In this document: piece by piece, positions 44,404 to 53,364 of the stretch
Numbering within the stretch: the stretch's first letter is position 1
Layout: every line of letters starts with the position of its first letter
From: Chitinophaga sp. S165
GTDB lineage: Bacteria; Bacteroidota; Bacteroidia; Chitinophagales; Chitinophagaceae
Length of the DNA: 64,000 bases
Direction: 5' to 3'
Assembly (NCBI RefSeq): GCF_003182155.1
Contig: NZ_QGTG01000004.1
Location: forward strand, 372,001-436,000
Program-made: the position numbers and the translations under genes
The notes under the pieces: model-generated
The model's database searches: none
Told to the model about the DNA's origin: nothing
The model's input: the letters and a program-made list of their open reading frames with translations, nothing else

Positions 44404-44450
44404 AGGATATAGTCCTGCTGATTTTAGTAGTAAGGATATAGTCTGCTTAT
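44404..44450. repeat. Direct repeat upstream of the ECF sigma gene
   Basis: Two near copies of an 18-base element (AGGATATAGTCCTGCTGA at 44404, AGGATATAGTCTGCTTAT at 44433), start to start 29 bases apart. They lie between the stop of the AraC gene and the start of the sigma gene, where a regulatory site would be expected. Confidence 0.5.
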
Positions 44451-44461
44451 AAATGTATTTA

Positions 44462-45337
44462 TCACGCTTCTTTCAGCCTTAATTCGTTCTTATACTCCTT
44501 AGGAGTTTTACCGACGATCTCTTTGAAAAAGCGATTGAAGTTGGATAGATTTTTAAACCCGCAGGAATAGGCAATTTCGGCAATGGACCAATCTTCTTCT
44601 GTCAGTCGTTTGCAGGCATGGCCAATACGTACTTCATTCAGGAACTGCACAAATGATTTCTTGGTACGGTTCTTAAAAAAGCGGCAGAAAGACTGTGGTG
44701 AAAGATTGGTGATACTCGCTACATCCTGCAATGAGATCTCTTTAGAGAAGTTGCCCATCACATATTTGAACACCTCATCGATCTTGTGGTTATCCTTTGC
44801 ATTGAATGCATGTGAATATCCTGTACTGGCCAGGTATTGCACATCTTTCGTCTCTGCCAGTACTTTAAGGATGCTTAACAATGAAATGATCCTTTCCAGT
44901 CCTTCTTTTTTTGGCAGGGTTAATATCTGCTCTTTCAGGATATCATAGGTCGGACCCAGTATCTTCATCCCGCGTTGTGCCCTGTGGAAGAGATCTGTCA
45001 ACGATTTCGTTTCCGGTAGTCCGTAAAATTTATCTCCAAAAATATCTTTCGGAAAATAGATCACCACAGACCGTGCTTTTAACTGTTCGTTATTTTTATG
45101 GTAGCTTTCGTCATTATACCATACGTGGGGAATATGTGGCCCCAGAAAAACCATGTCGCCAACATCAAAACTCTCGATGCTGTCCCCTACGATTCTCTTT
45201 CCATTGCTTTCCATTACGAATACAAGCTCACATTCCGGATGAAAGTGAAAAGGTGTATTGAAATAAGGATCACATCGCTCTATTATGGTGATCTGATTGT
45301 CGGCAAACGCCCCCACTTTAATAAGAATGGGTTTCAT
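44462..45337 (-). CDS. AraC-family transcription regulator with cupin sensor
   Basis: 291 residues. The N-terminal half is a cupin (RCDPYFNTPFHFHPECELVFVMES, with the metal- or ligand-site histidines HFHPE). The C-terminal about 100 residues hold two helix-turn-helix motifs (ISLQDVASITNLSPQSFCRFFKNRTKKSF, WSIAEIAYSCGFKNLSNFNRFFKEIVGKTPKEY). It probably senses a small ligand. It is divergent from the LacI gene and in the same direction as the SusC/SusD genes of the left block; which of these it controls is not visible. Confidence 0.92.
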   Translation of the reverse strand: MKPILIKVGAFADNQITIIERCDPYFNTPFHFHPECELVFVMESNGKRIVGDSIESFDVGDMVFLGPHIPHVWYNDESYHKNNEQLKARSVVIYFPKDIFGDKFYGLPETKSLTDLFHRAQRGMKILGPTYDILKEQILTLPKKEGLERIISLLSILKVLAETKDVQYLASTGYSHAFNAKDNHKIDEVFKYVMGNFSKEISLQDVASITNLSPQSFCRFFKNRTKKSFVQFLNEVRIGHACKRLTEEDWSIAEIAYSCGFKNLSNFNRFFKEIVGKTPKEYKNELRLKEA

Positions 45338-45556
45338 GTAATTATAGTTTAAAACTTCCCTTGACCTGTGTGATGACTCTCGAACAGTGTGCGTAAACTA
45401 TCCTGGTTATGACCCCTGCTGCATGCTGATACAGCAAATATTGCAAATCCCCCTGACAGAACTTTTTCTTATAAAATGCCAAATTAGAAAATTTTGGTTA
45501 AAAAAACATCATTTATTCGTAATAATCATGCGGGAAAAACAGAAAGAGAATATTAT

Positions 45557-45564
45557 TATATTTG
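45557..45564 (+). promoter_or_regulatory. Promoter -7 box candidate for the LacI gene
   Basis: TATATTTG, a perfect TAnnTTTG, 30 bases before the LacI start. No clear -33 TTTG at the right distance. Confidence 0.5.
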
Positions 45565-45594
45565 GCGGTGTGCTGTTAAGGTTCTAATTTTCTG

Positions 45595-46653
45595 ATGAAT
45601 ATCAAACCAAATCTGAATTTCGTGAAAGGAATATCCATTAAAGATATTGCCCAAGAGGCAGGTGTTTCTCCTACAACAGTTTCTTTTGTATTAAATGGTA
45701 AAGGAAAGGAAAAAAGGATCAGCGAACAGGTCAGCAAAAGGATCCTGAAGATTGCCGGAAAGCTGAAATATAAGCCTAACCAGCTTGCAAGAGGTTTACG
45801 CACCGGTAAAACAAAGACGATCGGATTAATAGTAGAAGATATAGCGAACAGTTTTTTTGCCAATGTAGCCAAAGTTGTAGAGGATGAAGCAGATAAATTT
45901 GGTTATAAAGTGCTTTTCGGAAGTACCGAAGACAATGAAGAAAAAGCTAAAGGGTTGCTGGAAGTACTGCGCTACCGCCAGGTAGACGGATATATTATCA
46001 CACCAACACTTAATCTTGATAAGGAGATCGTCTCCCTTCAGAAGCCTGTCGTGCTGATGGACCGCTATTTTCCAAATATCGCAGATTCACATTACGTAGT
46101 GGTAGATAACTTCCAGGGAGCCTATGTGGCCGTCAGTCACCTGGTGGAACAAGGCTACAAGAAGATCGGCATCATCACTACGACTTCCTCACAGATACAA
46201 ATGCAGCAACGTCTGGAGGGTTTTGTAGATGCATTGAAGAAACACGGTCTGCCGGCAGGAAAGAACGTTATCAAACGCCTCCCGTTCGATCTTGACAGGG
46301 CAGGGTTCATCCAGGAGATCACCCAATACCTGCAGGCTAATAAAGACCTCGATGCGTTGTTCTTTGCAACCAACTATCTTGGAATCTGCGGTATAGAAAG
46401 CATTCGCGCAATCGGTCTTCACATCGGTACTGATATAGGTATGGTCAGCTTTGACGATCATGATATCTTCCGCCTGCACAGCCCTTCTATCACCTGTGTG
46501 GCCCAACCTGTGGAAGAGATCGGACGCAGACTTATTCATTTGCTGATAGCAGAACTTGAACATAGTTCCACTACTCCTCAACAAGTAGTCCTCTCACTTG
46601 AACTACGCAAAAGGGAATCATCCATGCAGCACATGTCTCATGTGAACGCATAA
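45595..46653 (+). CDS. LacI-family transcription regulator
   Basis: 352 residues. The HTH is at 14-33 (SIKDIAQEAGVSPTTVSFVL) and the hinge ends PNQLARGL at 61-68, with leucine in the minor-groove position, as expected for a LacI-type CG-centred palindrome. The C-terminal periplasmic-binding-like domain starts at IGLIVEDIANSFFA. It lies directly upstream of a SusC gene whose leader contains two AAACGTTT palindromes, so it is the likely regulator of that module. Effector unknown. Confidence 0.93.
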   Translation: MNIKPNLNFVKGISIKDIAQEAGVSPTTVSFVLNGKGKEKRISEQVSKRILKIAGKLKYKPNQLARGLRTGKTKTIGLIVEDIANSFFANVAKVVEDEADKFGYKVLFGSTEDNEEKAKGLLEVLRYRQVDGYIITPTLNLDKEIVSLQKPVVLMDRYFPNIADSHYVVVDNFQGAYVAVSHLVEQGYKKIGIITTTSSQIQMQQRLEGFVDALKKHGLPAGKNVIKRLPFDLDRAGFIQEITQYLQANKDLDALFFATNYLGICGIESIRAIGLHIGTDIGMVSFDDHDIFRLHSPSITCVAQPVEEIGRRLIHLLIAELEHSSTTPQQVVLSLELRKRESSMQHMSHVNA

Positions 46654-46780
46654 AAATTAACTGGAGAAAAATACTATTAACCCACGTAAACCCTTTGTAG
46701 TCAGTAGTACAACGAATATGTTATAATTCCGCGAACGACGTTTGATAAGCGTTGAGATTGTTAAATAATTGCAAAAATAA

Positions 46781-46812
46781 TTTGTGTTTGAGTAAAACTT
46801 TATCTAAGTTTG
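46781..46812 (+). promoter_or_regulatory. Promoter of the LacI-linked SusC module
   Basis: TTTG at 46781-46784, a 20-base spacer, then TAAGTTTG at 46805-46812: full match to the Bacteroidota TTTG-N19/21-TAnnTTTG consensus. If used, the transcript has a leader of about 560 bases before the SusC start. The spacer includes the TTTGAGTAAA element that recurs upstream of the second SusC module at 54895. Confidence 0.65.
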
Positions 46813-46890
46813 AATTGATAATAATTCACAGTTATAGGGGAACAATAGAAAAGTAAAACAGAGCATTTCTTTTTTTAAAATAATAGGCTA

Positions 46891-46898
46891 AAACGTTT
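46891..46898. promoter_or_regulatory. LacI-family operator candidate 1
   Basis: AAACGTTT palindrome in the context TAAAACGTTTAA. The CG-centred core is typical of LacI-family operators. It lies about 80 bases after the promoter candidate, where a bound repressor would block transcription. Confidence 0.5.
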
Positions 46899-47215
46899 AA
46901 TATCTATAGCCTTAAGCATAAGTGAACAATACGTTAAATCAAGCATTTTAAAAAAGCAGCAGATTGAAGATTTAGCAGAGGTATAGGAAAGGAATATCAA
47001 CCAATTTTTTAAATCGACAGACAGCGAAAGAGAGAAGCAGGATTTTCAAGATAATTTTCTGAGCAGAAAAGGATAAACATTTATGTTTCATAGGTGTCGC
47101 ATTATACTCGCGATTTTCCTGTGAAAGGACTTGTTGTAAACGTAACTTTTTTCCACATTTAATATCAACCACATGATTTGACTTTACACACTAATGTATT
47201 TCAAAGCAGCATACC

Positions 47216-47316
47216 TATGCCCGTGATGGCATAAATACTGAGATTTTCGGTAATGACTAAACGTTTTTTAATGCCATTAAGATGGCAAAGGGGGAAACTA
47301 TGCCTGTTAACCAGGC
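47216..47316 (+). other. Cluster of three short hairpins in the SusC leader
   Basis: Inverted repeats TATGCC-N6-GGCATA (47216-47233), TGCCAT-N4-ATGGCA (47272-47287) and GCCTG-N5-CAGGC (47302-47316), all perfect. They would fold in the RNA and may control translation or serve as protein sites. Confidence 0.4.
47259..47266. promoter_or_regulatory. LacI-family operator candidate 2
   Basis: A second AAACGTTT in the context ACTAAACGTTTTTT, 368 bases from the first copy and 116 bases before the SusC start. Two sites in one leader would allow looping by a LacI-type dimer pair. Confidence 0.45.
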
Positions 47317-47381
47317 TCACGATGATCATAGCTAAACTTTATACCTAATACCACTAGTATTTCAACCAAAAAGAATAAACA

Positions 47382-50300
47382 ATGAAGAGATCGCTTTTAT
47401 TATTTGCGGTTCTTTCTGTATTGTGCTTCCAGCTTGCGTGGGCACAACAGAAAGTAACAGTAACCGGCGTTGTTAAAGATCCGAAGGGCTACCCGATTCC
47501 GGGTGTCAGTGTTTCCGAAAAAGGAACTACCAATGGCGGTGTAACAGACTTGAATGGTGGCTACAAAATCAATGTCAGTCCTTCCGGCACGCTCGTGTTT
47601 TCATTTATAGGTTATATTAAAAAGGAAGCTGCTGTCAGTAACAGCGGCAGCCTGAATATCTCTCTGGAAGAAGACCAGAAAGGATTACAGGAAGTAGTCG
47701 TAACCGCTTTGAACATTCAGAGATCTACCAAGGCATTGGGTTATTCCATGACAGAAATAAAGGGTGAAGATGTAGCCCTTTCCGGACAGGTAAACCCGGT
47801 GAATGCCCTGCAAGGTAAAGTAGCCGGTGTGAACATCTCCTTAGGTGGTGGCGGACCACAGTCCAGCGCACGTATCCTGATCAGAGGTAATAACTCACTC
47901 AGCCTGAACAACCAGCCGCTATTTGTGGTGGATGGTGTGTTCATTGAGAACGCTATTACCGGTGGTGATCAGTGGGGTAACTCACAGGACTTCGGTAATA
48001 TGATGAAGAACCTGAACCCGGATGATTTCGAAAGTGTATCCGTTCTGAAAGGTGGTGCTGCAACCGCGCTGTATGGCTCCCGTGGCCAGAATGGTGTGAT
48101 CATTATCACTACCAAGAAAGGTTTTGCAAGGAAAGGATTGGGTGTAACGCTGACGCATGCACAGATGTATGATAAGGCTTACAAATCGATCGACTTCCAG
48201 AATGTTTATGGTGTTGGTAATGTGGCAGGAGATTTTCCTGTTGACAACAATGGCGACCCATATATTGATGAAAACAACTGGGCAGGTCTGAGCTACGGTC
48301 CTAAGATGCTGGGCCAGCGCGTGAAAGACTGGCAGGGCAACTGGATCAACTATTCGCCACAGCCCAATAACCTGCTGGACCTTTACCGCACAGGTAAATA
48401 CTACAATACTAACGTAGCTATTGACGGTGGTAATGAAAAGACGACCTTCCGTTTGTCTTACTCTAACAACTACACAAATGGTATTGCGCCAAACAATAAT
48501 TTCAAGCGTAATAACTTCAACCTGCGCGCAACGCATAAACTGTCTTCTAAAGTTTCTGCGGACATCACCGCTAACTACGGTAAGACCAATGTAGAAAATC
48601 CGGCTATCAACGGTGGTAACGAAAACCTCGTGTTCAGTGCCGTTTACAAAATGTCCCGTAACTACAATACCAAATACTGGAAAGACAGGTATGTAGATCC
48701 TAAAGGAGGTATTCTGCAGAATGACCCTTATACAATGGCATCTACTTTCTTCTACCTGAATAACTATAACACCAGGCAGGATGAAGATAACTTCCAGGGT
48801 CGTTTAAACCTGAAAATAGATATCCTCAGTTGGTTAAACCTGTCGCTGAATGGTGATATGCAGGCGAACGTACAACAGTACGAACGTAAAGAACTCGGAG
48901 GTAACGAAAACTTCAACGGCGGTTATTATAACCTGACCTCTACTACAGCTAACCAGCGCAGATTACAGGCAATATTGCATGGTCACCGTAAACTGGCCAG
49001 CGATCTCGAAATGGACCTGTCAGTTGGTGGTGAGACTTACAGATGGGGTTATGGCAAATACAACAAAGCCGAAACACGTGGGGGTCTTAAAGCACCGGGT
49101 CAGTTCTATATCAGTAACTCAGTGCAGGACCCGCTGGCTACAGCTAGGATCATCAAGGGTGTTAGAACAGACGCTATCTATGCTTTTGCAAACTTCGCGT
49201 TCAAAGATCAGTTATATCTTGACCTGACAGGAAGAAATGACTGGAACTCTACCCTGATGTATTCTGATGGTCATGGTGTAAGCAACTACTTCTACCCATC
49301 AGCAAGCCTTTCCTGGTTGTTCTCTGAAACTTTCCACCTGCCTGCGTTCTTCACTTTCGGTAAGTTAAGAGCTTCTTATGCAGGTACCGGTGGTGGTACT
49401 GAAGCATACAAAACAGGTATCGGTACTTACTCTTTCATCGGTAACTACATCGGTGTTGGTGGTGGAACTACTCCACGTTACGGATTTGACGGTAACACAC
49501 TTGGTAATAACGACCTGAAAAATGAGTATACCCGCAACTTTGAAATAGGTGCTGATATCCGTTTCCTGGATAACAGACTGGGTTTTGATATCGCGGCTTA
49601 CAGAAAGAATACCTTCAATCAGATCGTGCCTATCAATATGCCACAGGAAAGTGGTGTGACCAGCCGTTTGATCAATGCAGGTAACGTACAGAACACTGGT
49701 ATTGAAGTATTGATAAATACTGTTCCTGTTAAGTCAAAGAACTTTGACTGGAACTCCACCATATCATTTACCCGTAACAAGAACCTCGTAAAAGAGATTG
49801 CTGAAGGCGTAAATGCAATGGAACTGCCTAATGGTTACTCACAAGGTTCTGACGTACTCGTAATTGCCCGTAAAGGTGCTGAATATGGTGTTATGCAGAC
49901 CAAGTATGCGTATACATACTACGATGATCCTGCCAAGCCTTCCGCTAATGGCAAAAAAGTGCTGAACTCTGCAGGCCGTTATTTGCGTTCAAGTGATGCA
50001 GGTCTTGGTTATATCGATATTGGAACTATCCAGCCTAAATTCCTGTCTTCCTGGACCAACGGTTTCAGGTACAAGAACTTTAATCTGAATGTACTGGTGG
50101 ATGCGAAAGTAGGTGGTAAATATTCTTCTGCTACTTACAACTATGCTTATGCAGATGGTACACTGAAAAATACTTTGTCAGGTCGTGATGCTGAAAGTGG
50201 TGGTCTTGCATGGACAGATGGACTGGGTGATTCATATAACGATGGTATCATTCCTGATGGCGTATTCGCAAAAGGAGTAACCCTCACACCTATAGCCGGT

Positions 50301-50684
50301 GGTACGCCGGTAGATGCGAGTGGTATGAGCTACAAGGAAGCATACGATCAGGGGCTGGTAAGACCTAAACATGCATGGGATTATTACTATCGCCTCGGTT
50401 CATGGGGACAGGGTATCCGTGAGAACGCCATCTTCACAAACTCATGGGTAGCACTGCGTGAAGTAACTGTAGGTTACACCGTTCCGTCTTCTGTTTATTC
50501 AAAACTGAAACTGAGCAACCTGCGTGTGAACCTGGTGGGAAGAAACCTCTTTTATATCTATAACAGCCTGCCGGCTGGTCTGAACCCTGAAGGTTTGTAC
50601 AACAACTCTTCCGCTTCAGCAGCTGATTATGGCGGTATTCCTTTCGTAAGGAGCATGGGCTTCAACCTGCAGGCTTCCTTCTAA
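47382..50684 (+). CDS. SusC/RagA-family TonB-dependent transporter (module A)
   Basis: 1100 residues. Signal peptide ending LAWAQ; carboxypeptidase-regulatory-like domain about residues 25-100 (VTGVVKDPKGYPIPGVSV); plug about 110-230 (VTALNI, GKVAGVNISLGGGGP, ILIRGNNSLSLNNQPLFVVDGVF, NLNPDDFESVSVLKGGAATALYG); barrel ending SMGFNLQASF. No STN domain. Clearly paralogous to the SusC at 55165 in plug, C-terminal region (NLYNxxP-type loop, NNSSASAADYGG) and order of neighbours. Its SusD partner starts 39 bases downstream. Confidence 0.94.
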   Translation: MKRSLLLFAVLSVLCFQLAWAQQKVTVTGVVKDPKGYPIPGVSVSEKGTTNGGVTDLNGGYKINVSPSGTLVFSFIGYIKKEAAVSNSGSLNISLEEDQKGLQEVVVTALNIQRSTKALGYSMTEIKGEDVALSGQVNPVNALQGKVAGVNISLGGGGPQSSARILIRGNNSLSLNNQPLFVVDGVFIENAITGGDQWGNSQDFGNMMKNLNPDDFESVSVLKGGAATALYGSRGQNGVIIITTKKGFARKGLGVTLTHAQMYDKAYKSIDFQNVYGVGNVAGDFPVDNNGDPYIDENNWAGLSYGPKMLGQRVKDWQGNWINYSPQPNNLLDLYRTGKYYNTNVAIDGGNEKTTFRLSYSNNYTNGIAPNNNFKRNNFNLRATHKLSSKVSADITANYGKTNVENPAINGGNENLVFSAVYKMSRNYNTKYWKDRYVDPKGGILQNDPYTMASTFFYLNNYNTRQDEDNFQGRLNLKIDILSWLNLSLNGDMQANVQQYERKELGGNENFNGGYYNLTSTTANQRRLQAILHGHRKLASDLEMDLSVGGETYRWGYGKYNKAETRGGLKAPGQFYISNSVQDPLATARIIKGVRTDAIYAFANFAFKDQLYLDLTGRNDWNSTLMYSDGHGVSNYFYPSASLSWLFSETFHLPAFFTFGKLRASYAGTGGGTEAYKTGIGTYSFIGNYIGVGGGTTPRYGFDGNTLGNNDLKNEYTRNFEIGADIRFLDNRLGFDIAAYRKNTFNQIVPINMPQESGVTSRLINAGNVQNTGIEVLINTVPVKSKNFDWNSTISFTRNKNLVKEIAEGVNAMELPNGYSQGSDVLVIARKGAEYGVMQTKYAYTYYDDPAKPSANGKKVLNSAGRYLRSSDAGLGYIDIGTIQPKFLSSWTNGFRYKNFNLNVLVDAKVGGKYSSATYNYAYADGTLKNTLSGRDAESGGLAWTDGLGDSYNDGIIPDGVFAKGVTLTPIAGGTPVDASGMSYKEAYDQGLVRPKHAWDYYYRLGSWGQGIRENAIFTNSWVALREVTVGYTVPSSVYSKLKLSNLRVNLVGRNLFYIYNSLPAGLNPEGLYNNSSASAADYGGIPFVRSMGFNLQASF

Positions 50685-50723
50685 TAAAAGAGACATATAA
50701 TTCAAGAAGAAAAAAGAAAACAG

Positions 50724-52418
50724 ATGACAACAATATATAGCAAGTTTAAAAAGTATGGCATTTATGCAGTGATATGTGGTTCACTCGCTGCTTGTCAGAA
50801 AAGCAAGTTTGCAGAAATCAATACGGATCCTGAGAAGCTGGCTACAGTAACACCCGAAGGTCAATTCATCAATGCTATTGTACAGATACATAGCGGCGAC
50901 TTTGAGTATTACTACGATTACTACCGTACCATCATGCTGTTCACTGAATTGTCAACGGCAAACGGTGGTAACAGTGCTAACTTCATCGCCGATAATACCG
51001 GTAACGCGAACAACCGTTATGGTTATTATTACACCAGGGTAGGTAATAATCTGGTGAATATAGTGAAGCTGATAGAAGCAATGCCTGCTGAAGAGCAGGC
51101 AAAGCGTGCGCACGAAAAGGCTATCGCAAAACTGCTGAATATCTATTATGCATGGTATGTATCTGACATCAACGGAAGTATTCCTTATTCAGAAGCGTTC
51201 CAGGCACGTTATGGTGGTACGATCACTCCGAAATACGATACACAGGAAGCGCTGTATGAGCTGTGGGACCAGGAGCTGAAAGCGATAGCTACCACACTGG
51301 CAGATAACTCAGTGGCACAGACCAATTACGGATCAAGTGATCTTTACTATGGAGGTGTATCTGCAAAATGGTTGAAATGTGCTAACTCTCTTCGTCTGAA
51401 GATCGCATCACGCCTGTCTAAAGTAGCGCCTGAAAAACTGAGAGCTATTGCGACAGAAGTATTGGCTGCAGGTGGTTTGTTCGAAAGCAATGCAGATGAT
51501 CTGCAACTGATAGCAGGCGATAAATTCACTGAAGGTGGTAACTGGAACCCAGTTGGTTTCCATTCATCCAAATCACTGGTGGACTTTATGCTGGCTAACG
51601 GAGATCCACGCTTGCGTGTATTCTATCAACAGAATGATTATTCAAGAGAAAACTTCGATTCTGCTGTAAGTCAGAAAGCGCTGCCGGCTAATGCGGTATT
51701 CCCGAATAACCGTTATGTAGGTGCTTTCTCCAGCCCTGATGCAGTAACTGCTTATCCCGGTTATTTCAGAACAAGGAAGATCAAAAATGGTGAAGGAAAT
51801 GACCAGAACCTGGATACAGTATCTCTGATACAGTACCGTTTGTTCCAGCCGGAATATACTTACAATGGCCTGGTAGGCGCTGGTCACGTTACTTTCCCGC
51901 TGCTGACCTATGCTGATATCTGTTTCCTGCGTGCAGAGCTTGCACAGAAAGGTATAGCAGGCAGTGATCCTGAAGGCTGGTATTACAAAGGTGTAGATGC
52001 GTCTATCAGAAATTATGACGCTATGGCCAATACCGCCAGACTGCCAGACTATGTTGCAGTAACAGAAGATGAAATAGGAAATTACAAAAACAGTCCGGGT
52101 GTAAAGTATACGGCCGGGAACGCTGCAGGACTGATCGCTTCACAGGCTTTCCTGAACTACTATAAGATGCCGAACGAAGCATGGGCTATCCTGAAAAGAT
52201 TAGGCATGCCGAATGCAACTACACCACTGGCATTGGAAGTAATGAAAGCAAGCGGTGTTGTACAGGTGATACCAAGAAGGGCTTCCCTGAATGTAGCGGA
52301 TGAAACCAATCTGAACGTTGCCAACAACAAAGCTGCATTAACAGAAATGGCTCAGAACCCGGATTTCGGAGAAGGCCCATCTGATATTTTCGGCCGCGTT
52401 TGGTGGGATAAGAAATAG
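50724..52418 (+). CDS. SusD/RagB-family lipoprotein (module A)
   Basis: 564 residues. Lipobox SLAAC, then CQKSKFAEINTDPEKLATV; TPR-like AIAKLLNIYYAWYVSDINGSIPYSEA; C-terminal VWWDKK. Pairs with the SusC at 47382. Similar in layout to the SusD at 58463. A good hairpin terminator follows at 52431. Confidence 0.93.
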   Translation: MTTIYSKFKKYGIYAVICGSLAACQKSKFAEINTDPEKLATVTPEGQFINAIVQIHSGDFEYYYDYYRTIMLFTELSTANGGNSANFIADNTGNANNRYGYYYTRVGNNLVNIVKLIEAMPAEEQAKRAHEKAIAKLLNIYYAWYVSDINGSIPYSEAFQARYGGTITPKYDTQEALYELWDQELKAIATTLADNSVAQTNYGSSDLYYGGVSAKWLKCANSLRLKIASRLSKVAPEKLRAIATEVLAAGGLFESNADDLQLIAGDKFTEGGNWNPVGFHSSKSLVDFMLANGDPRLRVFYQQNDYSRENFDSAVSQKALPANAVFPNNRYVGAFSSPDAVTAYPGYFRTRKIKNGEGNDQNLDTVSLIQYRLFQPEYTYNGLVGAGHVTFPLLTYADICFLRAELAQKGIAGSDPEGWYYKGVDASIRNYDAMANTARLPDYVAVTEDEIGNYKNSPGVKYTAGNAAGLIASQAFLNYYKMPNEAWAILKRLGMPNATTPLALEVMKASGVVQVIPRRASLNVADETNLNVANNKAALTEMAQNPDFGEGPSDIFGRVWWDKK

Positions 52419-52430
52419 AATAGTGAAAAT

Positions 52431-52462
52431 AAAAGTGCCCCGTCGCTGTACGGGGCGCTTTT
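52431..52462 (+). terminator. Terminator after SusD of module A
   Basis: Twelve-base arms (52431-52442, 52451-52462) that pair with one G-T wobble, 8-base loop, GC-rich core and T-rich 3' arm. Confidence 0.85.
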
Positions 52463-52767
52463 ATGTAAATAACACATAGGGTGTTGAGTCATATTTGTTT
52501 GTGGATAGAGTAGAATAGCAGGCTTAAAAAAATGTTCTTCTTTATCCGATATTTTTATTTATTTGTATATCTTACAGACGTAACAGAAACTGAAAGGAAA
52601 GAATAACCGGTTTGTTGATTAACGTGCAGATAGACCGGAACTAAGAAGACACAGTATAGTATTTTATCAACCGGATGTTACAGAAGTTATGAAGAACAAG
52701 GCAGATCCACCGCTGCCTTCACCATCAACCAGGATCAGAGAGAAGTGTTATGATAAACTAATTCGTT
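52463..52767 (+). other. 305-base spacer before the redoxin gene
   Basis: AT-rich, with a TTTATTTG near-match to a -7 box at 52558-52565 as the only promoter-like element. The frame open from 52689 is in another phase from the redoxin gene and has no family similarity. Nothing else evident. Confidence 0.45.
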
Positions 52768-53343
52768 ATGTCGCGTTTATTTTTTTGTGCCCTGTTGTCA
52801 GGGATCTTGTCTGTACATACACTCAGCGCGCAACTGATAGCCAGTTCGAATGCGATGTCTGCAGGCCGTTTAAAAGATTATAATGGAAAAACATTTACTG
52901 TAAAGCCCGCAGGCAAACCTGTGGTATATATATTTCTTTCCCCTGAATGCCCGCTGTGCAAGAATTATGCGCCGGTGCTGCAACAGTTACAGAATAAGTA
53001 TAAAGACGTGCAGTTCTATGGTATCATCAGTGGTAAGACATTCACTAAAAGTGATGTAGCTGATTATGCTAAAGATTATAAGATAACGTTCCCCATGCTG
53101 ATGGATGCCGATAAGAAAGTAGCCGGTTATCTCAACGCCACCGTTACACCTGAAGTGCTGCTGATAGGCAGTAATGGCAAAGAGTATTACAGAGGTCTGA
53201 TCGATGACTGGGTAACAGGACTGGGTACTAAACGTATCAAAGCCACCAGGAAATATCTTGAACAGGCGATCAACAATTTGCAGACAGGAAACGAACTGGT
53301 ATCACAGACTACGCCGATAGGCTGTCTGATCAGTAATTATTGA
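52768..53343 (+). CDS. Secreted thioredoxin-fold redoxin (AhpC/TSA-TlpA-like)
   Basis: 191 residues with a signal peptide ending TLSAQ. The active site is CPLC at 61-64 in FLSPECPLCKNYAPVL; the ITFPMLMDADKKVAGYLNATVTPEVLLIG block contains the cis-proline region (TPE). It would reduce or exchange disulphides, or act as a peroxiredoxin-like enzyme, in the periplasm. It lies 21 bases before the cytochrome/monooxygenase-like gene, so the two form an operon; a role in haem-site thiol reduction for that partner's CxxCH is plausible (inference). Confidence 0.88.
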   Translation: MSRLFFCALLSGILSVHTLSAQLIASSNAMSAGRLKDYNGKTFTVKPAGKPVVYIFLSPECPLCKNYAPVLQQLQNKYKDVQFYGIISGKTFTKSDVADYAKDYKITFPMLMDADKKVAGYLNATVTPEVLLIGSNGKEYYRGLIDDWVTGLGTKRIKATRKYLEQAINNLQTGNELVSQTTPIGCLISNY

Positions 53344-53364
53344 GTTTTATATTAAGTGGCGCGT

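Larger units (their letters stand above)
46654..47381 (+). other. 728-base leader/regulatory region before the third SusC gene
   Basis: AT-rich non-coding DNA. It contains a promoter match (46781-46812), two AAACGTTT palindromes (46891 and 47259) and three short hairpins close to the SusC start (47216-47233, 47272-47287, 47302-47316). No credible gene is seen on either strand. Confidence 0.7.

Noticed and set aside
46972..47172. A 66-residue open frame on the minus strand in the SusC leader
   Set aside because: No ribosome site, no recognisable composition, and it covers part of the leader of the SusC gene; random in AT-rich DNA.
52689..52883. A 64-residue frame overlapping the start of the redoxin gene
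   Set aside because: Different phase from the redoxin, whose signal peptide and active site are clear.
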